Assembly (NCBI RefSeq): GCF_015352455.1
Contig: NZ_JADKPN010000014.1
Location: 1-64,000, forward strand
Source of the DNA: Nocardioides islandensis
GTDB lineage: Bacteria; Actinomycetota; Actinomycetes; Propionibacteriales; Nocardioidaceae
Direction: 5' to 3'
Length of the DNA: 64,000 nt
Of this stretch, positions 35,387 through 43,949 are shown piece by piece. Made by a program: the position numbers and the translations under genes. The notes under the pieces are model-generated. The model saw nothing but the letters and a program-made list of their open reading frames with translations, was not told the DNA's origin and did no database searches. How positions within the stretch are numbered: position 1 is the first letter of the stretch; every line of letters starts with the position of its first letter.

Positions 35387-36988
35387 ATGCTGAATCCGGT
35401 ATCGAGGGGGCGCGGCCTTCTTGCCGTCGCCTCCGCCGGCGCACTCGTCATCGGCCTGCAAGCCGGTGCCGGCGCCTCTCCCGCCCTGAAGGCTCGGGAC
35501 CCGCTGACCCCGCGTACCCACTTCGCCATGAAGGCCGACGGCTCGAGCGGCCTGACGAAGTCCGGCGAGGGCATCCCCAACATCGACTCGGTCAAGGCGA
35601 CCATCCGGACGTACTACAACGCGTCCAGCGACGGGATCGCCGACAAGACCAAGTCGCCGTACATCACGGAGATGAGCAAGCTGCTGAACGACCAGCAGCC
35701 GTACCTCGCGCAGCACAAGACAGACGTCAAGCCGGCGATCGTCCTGGACACCGACGACACCACGCTCTGGACCTACGACATGGAGGACGGGGCGATGCAC
35801 TTCAACTTCGACCCGGCGCTCCAGAACACGTGGGTGCAGCAGCAGCTGTTCCCGGCCACCCCGGGCATGGTCGACTTCGTCGGCAAGGCCACCCAGATGG
35901 GCTACACGGTCTTCGGCCTGACCGGTCGCAACGACGACCAGAAAGCCGCGACGCTGGCCAACCTGTCGAAGGTCGGGTACGGCACGGCGTTCTCCGCCGA
36001 CAACTTCTACACGAAGTGGACCGGCAAGCCCGGCAGCACGCAGCCGTCGTACATCACGTGCGCGGCGGCGTCCTGCACCACCGTCGAGTACAAGGCGCAG
36101 ACGCGCGCGCACATCGAGGCGCTCGGCTACAGCATCGTGCTCAACGTCGGTGACCAGTGGTCCGACCTGATGGGCGGCCACTCGGGCAAGGCGCTCAAGC
36201 TGCCCAACCCGACGTACTACCTGCCGAGCCCGAACCTGCCGGGCGTGTCCCAGCCCGAGCTCCAGCCGCACACGGTGTTCACCATGGCGCCGGACGGCTC
36301 GAGCGGCGCGACGGTCGGTGGGGAGAACATCCCCAACATCGACTCGGTCAAGGCGACCATCCGCGCCTACTACGGCGCCACCGCCGGCATCGCGGCCAAG
36401 CACAAGTCGCGGTACATCAACGAGATGCAGAAGCTGCGCAACAAGTGGGCCGACCGGCTGAAGACCCGGTGCGCGAACCAGAGCACGTACGGCAACAAGC
36501 CCGCCGTCGTGTTCGACGCCGACGACACCACGCTGTGGACCTACGACATGGAGGACGCGGCGATGCACTTCAACTTCGACCCGGTCCTCCAGGACGAGTG
36601 GGTGCAGGACGCGCGCTTCCCGGCCGTGCCCGGCATGAAGCGGGTCGTCAAGGCCGCGCAGAGCCACGGCTGCAAGGTGTTCGGCGTGACCGGTCGCGGC
36701 GCGGACCAGAAGAAGGCCACGCTGAGGAACCTGCACAAGTTCTACGGCGACGCGTTCACGTCCAGGCGGTACTTCACCAAGTGGGCGGACGGCAAGCAGC
36801 CGAAGTACATCACCTGCGAGGTCGCCGACGCCTGCACGCGCGTGGAGTTCAAGTCGCAGACCCGTGCGCACATCGAGCAGAAGTTCGGGGTCAAGATCAT
36901 CGCCAACTTCGGTGACCAGTTCTCCGACCTGCTGGGCGGCCACGGCCGTGCGGTGAAGCTGCCGAACCCGACGTACTACCTCCCGTGA
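35387..36988 (+). CDS. Secreted HAD-superfamily acid phosphatase, two tandem domains
   Basis: The 533-residue protein has a signal peptide (about 1-34) and two copies of a class B-type acid phosphatase domain (about 45-285 and 290-533). Each has a HAD nucleophile motif: VLDTDDTTLWTYDME and VFDADDTTLWTYDME. Both also contain FGLTGR/FGVTGR and GDQWSDLMGGH/GDQFSDLLGGH and end LPNPTYYLP. Conservation of both active sites suggests two working domains. AAAGG precedes ATG 35387. It would release phosphate from organic phosphates outside the cell; the natural substrate is unknown. Confidence 0.85.
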   Translation: MLNPVSRGRGLLAVASAGALVIGLQAGAGASPALKARDPLTPRTHFAMKADGSSGLTKSGEGIPNIDSVKATIRTYYNASSDGIADKTKSPYITEMSKLLNDQQPYLAQHKTDVKPAIVLDTDDTTLWTYDMEDGAMHFNFDPALQNTWVQQQLFPATPGMVDFVGKATQMGYTVFGLTGRNDDQKAATLANLSKVGYGTAFSADNFYTKWTGKPGSTQPSYITCAAASCTTVEYKAQTRAHIEALGYSIVLNVGDQWSDLMGGHSGKALKLPNPTYYLPSPNLPGVSQPELQPHTVFTMAPDGSSGATVGGENIPNIDSVKATIRAYYGATAGIAAKHKSRYINEMQKLRNKWADRLKTRCANQSTYGNKPAVVFDADDTTLWTYDMEDAAMHFNFDPVLQDEWVQDARFPAVPGMKRVVKAAQSHGCKVFGVTGRGADQKKATLRNLHKFYGDAFTSRRYFTKWADGKQPKYITCEVADACTRVEFKSQTRAHIEQKFGVKIIANFGDQFSDLLGGHGRAVKLPNPTYYLP

Positions 36989-36992
36989 CGGG

Positions 36993-37505
36993 TCAGTAGT
37001 CGTCGCTCGACGCGGTGCCGCCGCGGTGTCCTAACGTCTTCCCCAGGACCACCGCGGTGGCACCGTCCCGGTAGTAACCAGGACGGCGGCCGACCTCCTC
37101 GAAGCCCTGCGCTTCGTAGAAGGCGGCCGCCGTCGCGTTGTCCACACGCACCTCGAGCAGCAGGCGCGTGGCCCCGCCCGCGGCCGCCCGCGCCTCCACA
37201 GCAGCCAGCAGGTCGCTCGCCAGGCCGCGGCGCCGGTACGCCGGGTCGACGGCGATCCTCTGGAGCTCGGCGTCGTCGCCCGCATCGCTGGCGACGGCGT
37301 GACCGACCACGCTCCCCTCCAGCTCGGCGACCAGGTAGCCCACCGTCGGCAGCTGCGCCGCGATCCCCTGCTCGACCAGGCCGCGCGACCACGCGTCGTC
37401 GCCGAGGCAGACCTTCTCGAGCCGGACGACCGCCTCCACGTCGGCTGCGGTGGCCCGTCGGACGGTTCCCGAGGAGCCGGGGGACGAGACGTCTCGCAGG
37501 GTCAC
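36993..37505 (-). CDS. rimI: Ribosomal protein S18-alanine N-acetyltransferase RimI
   Basis: The 170-residue GNAT protein has LQRIAVDPAYRRRGLASDLLAAVEARA (acetyl-CoA site) and LLEVRVDNATAAAFYEAQGFEEVGRRPGYY, the RimI hallmark. Its GTG overlaps the tsaB stop (GTGA). RimI acetylates the N terminus of S18 and is usually found between tsaB and tsaD. Confidence 0.9.
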   Translation of the reverse strand: MTLRDVSSPGSSGTVRRATAADVEAVVRLEKVCLGDDAWSRGLVEQGIAAQLPTVGYLVAELEGSVVGHAVASDAGDDAELQRIAVDPAYRRRGLASDLLAAVEARAAAGGATRLLLEVRVDNATAAAFYEAQGFEEVGRRPGYYRDGATAVVLGKTLGHRGGTASSDDY

Positions 37506-38140
37506 GAGACCCTCTTGCGGTCCCCCGGGGCGACGGCGTCCGGACGTCGTAGGTACCTCGGCTCGGCGTCGGTCAGCTCGACCCGCTCCTCGACGACCGC
37601 CGTGGCCAGCCATGCGGCGCTGGGCAGCGCAGGCGCGACCGCTCGGCCGAACGCCTCCGGGTAGAGCACGGCGCCCTCGCCGGCCACCGGGAGGTCCGTC
37701 GCGACGTTCACCGGCTTGTCGACGACCGGCCCGGACAGACGGGTGCCCTGCTCGTCGTACGCCGCGAGGTACACCTCCTTGCGCCGCGCGTCGGTCGCCA
37801 CGACGAAGTCCGTCGTCCCACCGAGCCCTGCGGCCGCCTCCAGCGCGATCGCGTCGAGCGAGCACACGCCGTACGCCGGGATCTCCAGCACCAGGCTGAG
37901 CGTGCGGGCGGTGACCAGACCGACCCGCAGTCCCGTGAACGGACCCGGGCCGGTGCCGACCGCGAGGGCCGTGAGGTCCTGCCGCACGATGCCCGCCCGG
38001 GCCATCACGTCCTCGATCAGCGGCGCCAGCTGCTCGCCGTGCTTCATCCGCTGCTGCGACCGTGCCTCGGCCACGACGTCCTCGCCGTCGTGCAGCGCGA
38101 CGGTGACGAAGGGGGTCGCGGTGTCGAAGGCGAGGAGCAC
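37502..38140 (-). CDS. tsaB: tRNA threonylcarbamoyladenosine biosynthesis protein TsaB
   Basis: The 212-residue ASKHA-fold protein, partner of TsaD, has LAFDTATPFVTVAL at the start, QQRMKHGEQLAPLIEDVM, VGTGPGPFTGLRVGLVTART and the DARRKEVYLAAYD segment. GTG 38140 is the start. It overlaps rimI. Confidence 0.93.
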   Translation of the reverse strand: MLLAFDTATPFVTVALHDGEDVVAEARSQQRMKHGEQLAPLIEDVMARAGIVRQDLTALAVGTGPGPFTGLRVGLVTARTLSLVLEIPAYGVCSLDAIALEAAAGLGGTTDFVVATDARRKEVYLAAYDEQGTRLSGPVVDKPVNVATDLPVAGEGAVLYPEAFGRAVAPALPSAAWLATAVVEERVELTDAEPRYLRRPDAVAPGDRKRVS

Positions 38141-38183
38141 CCTCGCAGGCTACGCAATCCGGGGGTCGTCCTAGGTTGGGGGC

Positions 38184-38861
38184 ATGAAGCTGCTGCTCAC
38201 CGACGCCGGCGTCACCAACCCCACCATCCGGCAGGCGCTGGTCGACCTGCTGGGCAAGCCGGTCGAGGAGTCGAGCGCGCTCTGCATCCCCACCGCGCAG
38301 TACGGCCACCCCAACGTCGGACCCGGCACCAGGCCGTGGCAGTTCATCAGCGGTCGGGAGGACCATCCGGGAGCCATGGTCGACCTGGGCTGGAAGTCGA
38401 TGGGCATCCTCGAGCTCACGGCCCTGCCGAGCATCGACGAGGAGAAGTGGGTCCCCCTGGTCCGGGAGACCGACGCCCTGCTCGTGGCCGGCGGCGACGC
38501 GCTGTACCTGTTCCACTGGATGCGCGAGTCCGGACTGGCCGACCTGATCCCGTCGCTGACCGACACGGTCTGGGTCGGCTTGAGCGCCGGCAGCATGGTG
38601 ATGACCCCCCGGATCGGCGAGGACTTCGTGGGCTGGAAGTCACCGTCGGGCAGTGACGAGACGCTGGGCCTCGTCGACTTCCACATCTGCCCGCACGTCA
38701 ACGGCGAGGGCAGGCCCGGCAACACGATGGCCGAGGCCGAGTCCTGGGCAGCGACGATCGACGGGCCGGCGTACGTCACCGACGAGCAGACCGCCATCCA
38801 GGTGGTCGACGGCACGGTACAGGTCGTCTCCGAAGGGCAGTGGACGCAGCTCAACGGGTGA
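38184..38861 (+). CDS. Peptidase S51 (dipeptidase E-like) family protein
   Basis: The 225-residue protein has the S51 layout: KLLLTDAGVTNPTI, VAGGDALYLFHWM and the nucleophile Ser in GLSAGSMVM near residue 138, followed by a C-terminal H-containing FHICPHVNG. Members cleave Asp-Xaa dipeptides or related bonds. A close paralogue lies at 45389. The next gene begins 4 bases downstream, so they may form an operon. Confidence 0.85.
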   Translation: MKLLLTDAGVTNPTIRQALVDLLGKPVEESSALCIPTAQYGHPNVGPGTRPWQFISGREDHPGAMVDLGWKSMGILELTALPSIDEEKWVPLVRETDALLVAGGDALYLFHWMRESGLADLIPSLTDTVWVGLSAGSMVMTPRIGEDFVGWKSPSGSDETLGLVDFHICPHVNGEGRPGNTMAEAESWAATIDGPAYVTDEQTAIQVVDGTVQVVSEGQWTQLNG

Positions 38862-38865
38862 CTCC

Positions 38866-39793
38866 ATGGCCGCCGACGACCACTTCGTGGCCTTCCTGGA
38901 CCTGCTGCAGGCCGACCTCGAGTCCGGCGAGGACCACGGGCTGCACGACGACGCCGCGGCCCTGGCCGCGCGGGCGTACCTCTCACGCTTCCACTTTCGA
39001 GCGCGTCGTCGCGGCTGTGGCCCGGGAGACCCCCACGAGGTTCCGCGGCCGGATCCTGATGGAGCGGGCGGGGTACCGGATGATCGCCACCGACGCCACG
39101 CTGCTCGACATCGCCCTGGAGGCCGGCTTCTCCTCGCACGAGGCGTTCACGCGGGCCTTCCGGCGCGAGCACGGGGTGGCGCCGTCGGCCTGGCGGCGTC
39201 GGCCTGGATCGTTCCGGATCGAGGCTCCCTCGGACGTGCACTTCCACCCACCCGGTGGCCTCCGGCTGCCGGCCCGGCACAGGATGGACAGCGTGGACCT
39301 GGTTGTCGAGATGGTCGAGCACCACGTGTGGCTGGTCGGCGAGCTGGTCGACCGGGCCCTTGCTCTCTCGGACGCGGACCTGGACACCCCTCTGCCGGGG
39401 CCGGTGCCGGACATCGACGGCGACACGCTGCGCTGGGCCCTGTCGCGGCTGATCGGCCAGATGGCGATGTGGAACGCCGCCGTGGCCGATGCGACCTACG
39501 ACTTCGGCCTCGAGGTCGACGAGCCGGCCGCGGCGATGCGCCGGCGGCTCGACGTGACGGGGCCCGACTTCGTCGCGAACGTCCGACGGTTCGCCGACGA
39601 GGGCCGCTTCGACGAGACGTTCGTGGACGCGTTCGCGCCGCGTCCGGTGGTGCTCACCTACGGGGCGATGGTGGCGCACGTGCTCACCTTCGCCGCCCAC
39701 CACCGGCTGCTGGCCGTCGCGGCGCTGCGCGGGCTCGGCGTGGAGGACCTGGGGTTCGGCGACCCCAAGCAGTGGTTCGAGGTGGACCGCTAA
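38866..39793 (+). pseudogene. AraC-type helix-turn-helix regulator with a frameshift
   Basis: The first part (MAADDHFVAFLDLLQADLESG...ARAYLSRFHF) reads in one frame from ATG 38866. The rest (FERVVAAVARETPTRFRGRILMERAGYRM..DIALEAGFSSHEAFTRAFRREHGVAPSAWRR and a C-terminal domain of about 200 residues) reads in another. The junction is at about 38998, where one extra C would explain both. The AraC HTH motif is complete across the break. Either the gene is dead by frameshift or the assembly has a single-base error; homopolymers are absent there. Confidence 0.7.
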
Positions 39794-39836
39794 CCGGGTC
39801 AAGCGTGGCGCCGGCGGCTCGCGGCAGGCTGGTCCC

Positions 39837-40268
39837 ATGAGCGATGACAGCTGCTGGTTCTGCGCCGACCCCCGTACCGAGCCGCCTCCTGGCGGCTGGC
39901 TCGTCGACGACGAGCTGTGGCGGGCGGGCCATGCGCCGGCGTCGTACTCCTGCGCCGGCACGATGGTCCTCGAGTCCCGCCGGCACGTGCTCGACGCCTC
40001 GGGCTTCACCGACGAGGAGGCCGCGTCGTACGGCGCCGTGCTGGGCCGCCTGGTCGGCGCGATGCGGGCGGGCACCGGGTGCGACCGGGTCTACCAGTGG
40101 TCGACCATGGACAAGTACCCGCACTTCCACGTCTGGCTGCTGCCCTGGTGGCGGACCTCCGGCTCACGCGGCCCGGCCTACCTCGCGGAGACGGTCTTCC
40201 ACGGCGCGCCCGAGCACGACGTCGACCGCACCGCCGCGCGGATCCGTGACGCGCTCCTTGCGGTCTGA
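39837..40268 (+). CDS. HIT family protein
   Basis: The 143-residue protein has the zinc-type start CWFC, RRHVLDASGFTDEEA and the histidine triad HFHVWLLPWW near residue 98-102. HIT proteins hydrolyse nucleotide conjugates; substrate unknown. ATG 39837 follows the AraC-type gene. Confidence 0.82.
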   Translation: MSDDSCWFCADPRTEPPPGGWLVDDELWRAGHAPASYSCAGTMVLESRRHVLDASGFTDEEAASYGAVLGRLVGAMRAGTGCDRVYQWSTMDKYPHFHVWLLPWWRTSGSRGPAYLAETVFHGAPEHDVDRTAARIRDALLAV

Positions 40269-40324
40269 GTGCTCACGCGGGCGTGTCGGTCCGAGCTGCT
40301 TCTCAGTCGGGGTGTTCGTCCTCG

Positions 40325-41209
40325 TCAGAGGGTGAGAGGAAGTGCCCGGGACACCGTGACGCTGTCATGGGTCGTGACGTAGCCGAGGTGCTCGTTGAGG
40401 CGCAGCATCGACGAGTTGCCGGCCTGCGTCCAGGTGTAGATCTCGTCCAGTCCGTTGAGAGCAGCCCAGTGCAGCGTTCGGCGCTTGAGGTGGGAGGCGA
40501 TGCCGCGGCCGCGCCAGCCTCGGCGAACCCCGGTCAACGCGTTCTCAGCACGTTCGGGCCGGTCGGCGTCGCGGTTGAGACCGGCGCAGCCGATCACCTC
40601 GTCGTCGTACAGGGCGAGGAACATCGGGTCGCCGTACCACGTCGTGTTCCACTGCTCGGCGCTGATCTCCAAGGGCGAGTACACGGCGAAGTCGGCGAGC
40701 ACCTCCTTGCCGAATGTCTCGAAACAGCCGGGCCACAGGTCGGGACGTTGGCTCGCCTCGATCACCTCGACGCCGGCCGGCGGACCCGTCGGAGCCGGTT
40801 CGTCGCCCACCTGGCGTACCTGTTCGACCTCGCGGTCGACCTCGACGAACCCGAAGTGTTCGGCGAACGCCAGGGACCCCTCGTCGTCGACACTGGTCCC
40901 GACCGTGGGCAGGCCCAGGCTGCTGCAGTGTGCGGCCAGTGCTCGCAAGAGCGCAGACCCCACGCCCTTGCGACGATGCTCGGACAGGACGCGCGGGGCG
41001 ACGAACCCCGTGCCGGCGGTGTCGCCCCGATCGGCGATGCCCGAGCCCACCACGACGCCGTCCTCGGCGGCCAGCAACAGCAAGCGGTCCGATGAGTCCA
41101 GCTCCCGCATCTCCTCGACGGTGAGGCAGCGCGAGCCGGTCTCGACGGCGAGCCGGACGGTCCGCCACGCCTCGTACTCGTCGTCGGTGACGCACGCGGA
41201 CAGCTGCAT
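40325..41209 (-). CDS. Tandem GNAT N-acetyltransferase
   Basis: The 294-residue protein has two GNAT domains, with acetyl-CoA loops near residues 90 (SEHRRKGVGSALLRALA) and 230 (RGWRGRGIASHLKRRTL). The C-terminal domain includes TWTQAGNSSMLRLNEHLGY, typical of antibiotic- or small-molecule-acetylating proteins of this tandem type. Substrate unknown. Confidence 0.8.
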   Translation of the reverse strand: MQLSACVTDDEYEAWRTVRLAVETGSRCLTVEEMRELDSSDRLLLLAAEDGVVVGSGIADRGDTAGTGFVAPRVLSEHRRKGVGSALLRALAAHCSSLGLPTVGTSVDDEGSLAFAEHFGFVEVDREVEQVRQVGDEPAPTGPPAGVEVIEASQRPDLWPGCFETFGKEVLADFAVYSPLEISAEQWNTTWYGDPMFLALYDDEVIGCAGLNRDADRPERAENALTGVRRGWRGRGIASHLKRRTLHWAALNGLDEIYTWTQAGNSSMLRLNEHLGYVTTHDSVTVSRALPLTL

Positions 41210-41305
41210 GGTCGCAACCTAGTCGGCGGGTCATGCCGCTGGCCGTTGACGATGTGCGGCTGGCGCACGCCCGAAGCACACACCCGGCCTCTCGAGCTGG
41301 CCGAC

Positions 41306-42346
41306 CTAACCGTCGATCGCGTCGAGCGGCAGCCGCCACACCCGGTTGATGTCGTGTGCGGAGACCCAGACGGCGTCGTCTCCGACCGTCACCGCGCCGC
41401 TGCCGGACGGCGGGCCGTAGGTCTCGGCCACCGTGTTGTCGCGCGGGTCGATCCGCACGAGCAGTGGATCCCCTCCGCCGCGGGCCCAGACCCAGCCTCC
41501 TCCCACGGCCAGGTCGCCCCCACCACCTGGCACACCGGCCTCGATCGTCGTGGCCTCGCCGGACTGCGGATCGACTCGGGTGACCGTGCCGTCGCCCTGG
41601 TTGAGAGTCCAGACCGCGCCCTCGCCGACGTCGAAGAACCGCGGCGACTCGCCGGTCGTGGTCGTCCGGGCGACGTGTTGGCTGGCGGGGTCGATCTGCT
41701 GGACCAGGTTCTTCTCCGGGTTGACGACCCAGACGCTCCCGTACCCGTAGCGAACCGACCTCGCCCCGGACCTGACGGGAACCGACGCGGTCACCTTCAT
41801 CGTGTCCGCGTCGATGCGCACGACCCTGCACGCGACGCAGCTCTCGCCGTCCGCCGCGATCCAGACCGACCCGCTCCCGGCGCCGATCGTTCCTTCGCTG
41901 TCCAGCGAGGTGCCCGCGGGCAGCACCGCGTGACCGCTGACCTTGTTGCTCGCCGGGTCGATCCGGGCCACCCCCGGCTCACCGCACGTGGCGGTCCATA
42001 CGAAACCCATGCCGGTCGTGGTGGACTCACACGGCCCCTGGGGGACGAGGACGTTCGCCAGGATCTCCCCGGTCGCCGGGTCCAGCCGGACCAGCCCGTA
42101 GTCGTTGGTGAGCCACACCGCACCCTCGCCCGCCGTCAGCCAGTCGCCGTACACGTCGAACGGCGTGGCCACCTCGTCCAGGTCGGTGAAGGCCGGCTCG
42201 GCCGGCTCCGTCGCCGTAGACGACACCTTCGGGCTCGGCGACGACCCGGCCGCAGGTTCTGACGAGTCCTCGTCCCCGCACCCGCTCAGCACCGACAGCG
42301 CCACCAGCGAGGCGATGGTCAGCGTCGACCCCGCCCATGTCCCCAT
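41306..42346 (-). CDS. Lipoprotein with a YncE/Vgb-like beta-propeller
   Basis: The 346-residue protein has a lipobox (LSGC, C23), a Ser/Thr/Pro linker and repeated blades such as GAVWLTNDYGLVRLDPATGEI, GSVWIAADGE, GSVWVVNPEKNLVQQIDPAS and GAVWTLNQGDGTVTRVDP. AGGAGGG 7 bases before ATG 42346 fixes the start. The upstream ATG at 42391 is rejected. It lies next to another lipoprotein and the sigma locus at 43 kb. Function unknown. Confidence 0.75.
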   Translation of the reverse strand: MGTWAGSTLTIASLVALSVLSGCGDEDSSEPAAGSSPSPKVSSTATEPAEPAFTDLDEVATPFDVYGDWLTAGEGAVWLTNDYGLVRLDPATGEILANVLVPQGPCESTTTGMGFVWTATCGEPGVARIDPASNKVSGHAVLPAGTSLDSEGTIGAGSGSVWIAADGESCVACRVVRIDADTMKVTASVPVRSGARSVRYGYGSVWVVNPEKNLVQQIDPASQHVARTTTTGESPRFFDVGEGAVWTLNQGDGTVTRVDPQSGEATTIEAGVPGGGGDLAVGGGWVWARGGGDPLLVRIDPRDNTVAETYGPPSGSGAVTVGDDAVWVSAHDINRVWRLPLDAIDG

Positions 42347-42418
42347 GACGTCCCTCCTGACTGCCGAGGATGACGGCCGTGCGCGGAGCAACGCAACCGG
42401 AGCGCCTGGACGGGTCGG

Positions 42419-43171
42419 CTACTCCTCGATCTCGATCGATTCGAGCACCGTCTGCAGCTCGGCCAGGTCCGTCTGCGAGTGGGGGTTGCCCACCTGGGTC
42501 AGGAACACCTGGCGCTCTCCTTCCACATCGACGACGTAGACCGTCGCGACGGCACCGGGCAGGAGGACGAAGTACTTGTCGGCAGGCTCGCTGTACCAGA
42601 CCTGGAGGCCCGCGAACCCGTACTCGGCCATCTGACACCTGTCGAGATCCGCGTGCTTCGGGATCCTGAGGTCGATGCGGGTCGCCGGGTATCCGCCGAA
42701 GATCGTGTCCGTGACGTTCGTCTTCAGCGCCCCGCCCTTCTGGTCGAGCAGGGCGGTGATGAGAGCGTCCACGCCTGGTCCGACCGCCTGGGTCGTGCCG
42801 CCCTCCCCTCGGCATGCATCCGTGAAGATCTCGTCGACCACGACTGCGTAGAACCCGAACTCGTCAGGCTGGTCGGAGTGCTGGGCGTAGACGTGCCCGT
42901 ACTGCACGGTCCAACCCGCCGGGAAGGTGACCCTGAAGCCCGCGACCGACCACGGGGAGCTCGGGACGGCGTAGGTGCCCGACCCGAGCGGGACCTGGGC
43001 CCCCTCGTCCTGGCCGTTCCACTCCGGGATCGAGAGAAGGGCGGAGGACGCCGACGTCCCGGCCGAGGGGGACGTCGGGCGCCCAGCCGCCTCCGCGGTG
43101 TCGGCATCGTCCGCGCATCCGCTCAGGCCGGCGGCCACCAGCAGCCCCACCGCCAAGGCCAGGCGGCGCAT
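42419..43171 (-). CDS. Lipoprotein, paralogue of the sigma-partner ectodomain at 43942
   Basis: The 250-residue protein has a lipobox (LSGC, C19). From GTYAVPSSPWSVAGFRVTFPAGWTV onward it is clearly homologous to the ectodomain of the membrane partner at 43942 (GTYLVPSSTWSTVDYTITFPEGWRV). Shared blocks include VGPGVDALITALL, GGYPATRIDLRIP, YVVDVEGERQVF and the tail VLESIEIEE. ATG 43171 precedes the signal peptide directly. It is transcribed away from the sigma locus and is probably a companion of it. Confidence 0.75.
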   Translation of the reverse strand: MRRLALAVGLLVAAGLSGCADDADTAEAAGRPTSPSAGTSASSALLSIPEWNGQDEGAQVPLGSGTYAVPSSPWSVAGFRVTFPAGWTVQYGHVYAQHSDQPDEFGFYAVVVDEIFTDACRGEGGTTQAVGPGVDALITALLDQKGGALKTNVTDTIFGGYPATRIDLRIPKHADLDRCQMAEYGFAGLQVWYSEPADKYFVLLPGAVATVYVVDVEGERQVFLTQVGNPHSQTDLAELQTVLESIEIEE

Positions 43172-43260
43172 CGACGTGGTCCCCACACTCTGGTTCGTGC
43201 TCACGACGAGACGACCATCGAGGTGTCCGAAAGGATCCGCCGAGCGAGATGAAGATCCGT

Positions 43261-43286
43261 GCAACCTTTCACCCCCTCCGCTGGTC
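43261..43286 (+). promoter_or_regulatory. ECF-type promoter element (GCAACC-N17-GTC) 3
   Basis: GCAACC at 43261-43266, 17 bases, GTC at 43284-43286. The ATG of the remnant leader ORF lies 8 bases downstream, as in the 30737 promoter, implying a leaderless transcript that continues into the sigma gene. Confidence 0.6.
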
Positions 43287-43294
43287 GTGGGGGC

Positions 43295-43402
43295 ATGACA
43301 CGGAAGCCTTTCCGGGCCGGCCAGTCCCGACCGGCGCATACTTCCCCCCAGGACCAGGCCGAGCCGCCACAGGTCCTCGACTCCATCCACCTCGAGAAGT
43401 AG
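43295..43402 (+). pseudogene. Leader ORF made from the 3' end of a sigma-partner paralogue
   Basis: This 35-codon frame opens at an ATG 8 bases after an ECF-type promoter and ends at TAG 43400-43402. Its last 28 codons (SRPAHTSPQDQAEPPQVLD then SIHLEK) match the C-terminal residues of the partner at 43942 (TRPAYTSPEDRAELQQVLD then SIHIEK). About 87 bases align at roughly 85% by eye. It is best explained as the residue of a lost paralogue or a recombination scar. The stop is 7 bases before the sigma ATG, so translation of this ORF could couple to the sigma gene. Confidence 0.6.
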
Positions 43403-43409
43403 GGCCGCG

Positions 43410-43949
43410 ATGGTCGCGCACCCTCTGCAACCCGTCGCCGGGCAGGCACGCCACGCGGACGTGCCGAGGGTTCGCACGGTCTTCGAGGCGTCGTACCGTC
43501 GTCTGGTCGGCCAGCTGTACGTCGTCTGCGGCGACCTCACCGAGGCGGAGGAGGTCGTCGCGGAGGCTTTCGCACGTGCGGTGCAGCACCAGCGCACGTT
43601 CGAGCGGCTCGACAACCCTGAGGCCTGGTTGCGCACGGTCGCGGTCAACGTGAGCCGTACCCGGTTCCGCAAGGGCCTGCGCGTCGTCCACCGCGAGCAC
43701 GACGAGGCGCGCCGGCCGGCGCTCGACGACGAACGGCTCGCGCTCATGGCTGCGCTGCGCAGGCTGCCGACGCCCCAACGAGAGGCGATCGCCCTGTTCT
43801 ACCTCGCGGACCTCCCGATCCACGAGGTCGCCACAGCCACCGGTGTCACCGTCGGCACCGTGAAGTCACGACTCTCCCGCGGACGAGCCGCGCTCGCCGT
43901 CCTGCTCGCCGACCTTCCCGACTCGCCTGAGGAGACTCGCCGTGGCTGA
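43410..43949 (+). CDS. ECF sigma factor
   Basis: The 179-residue protein has region 2 (RRLVGQLYVVCGDLTEAEEVVAEAFARAV) and region 4 (RRLPTPQREAIALFYLADLPIHEVATATGVTVGTVKSRLSRGRAAL). It follows the leader ORF by 7 bases and overlaps the membrane partner by 8 bases. The GCAACC-N17-GTC element upstream suggests control by itself or by the 32424 sigma factor. Confidence 0.9.
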   Translation: MVAHPLQPVAGQARHADVPRVRTVFEASYRRLVGQLYVVCGDLTEAEEVVAEAFARAVQHQRTFERLDNPEAWLRTVAVNVSRTRFRKGLRVVHREHDEARRPALDDERLALMAALRRLPTPQREAIALFYLADLPIHEVATATGVTVGTVKSRLSRGRAALAVLLADLPDSPEETRRG

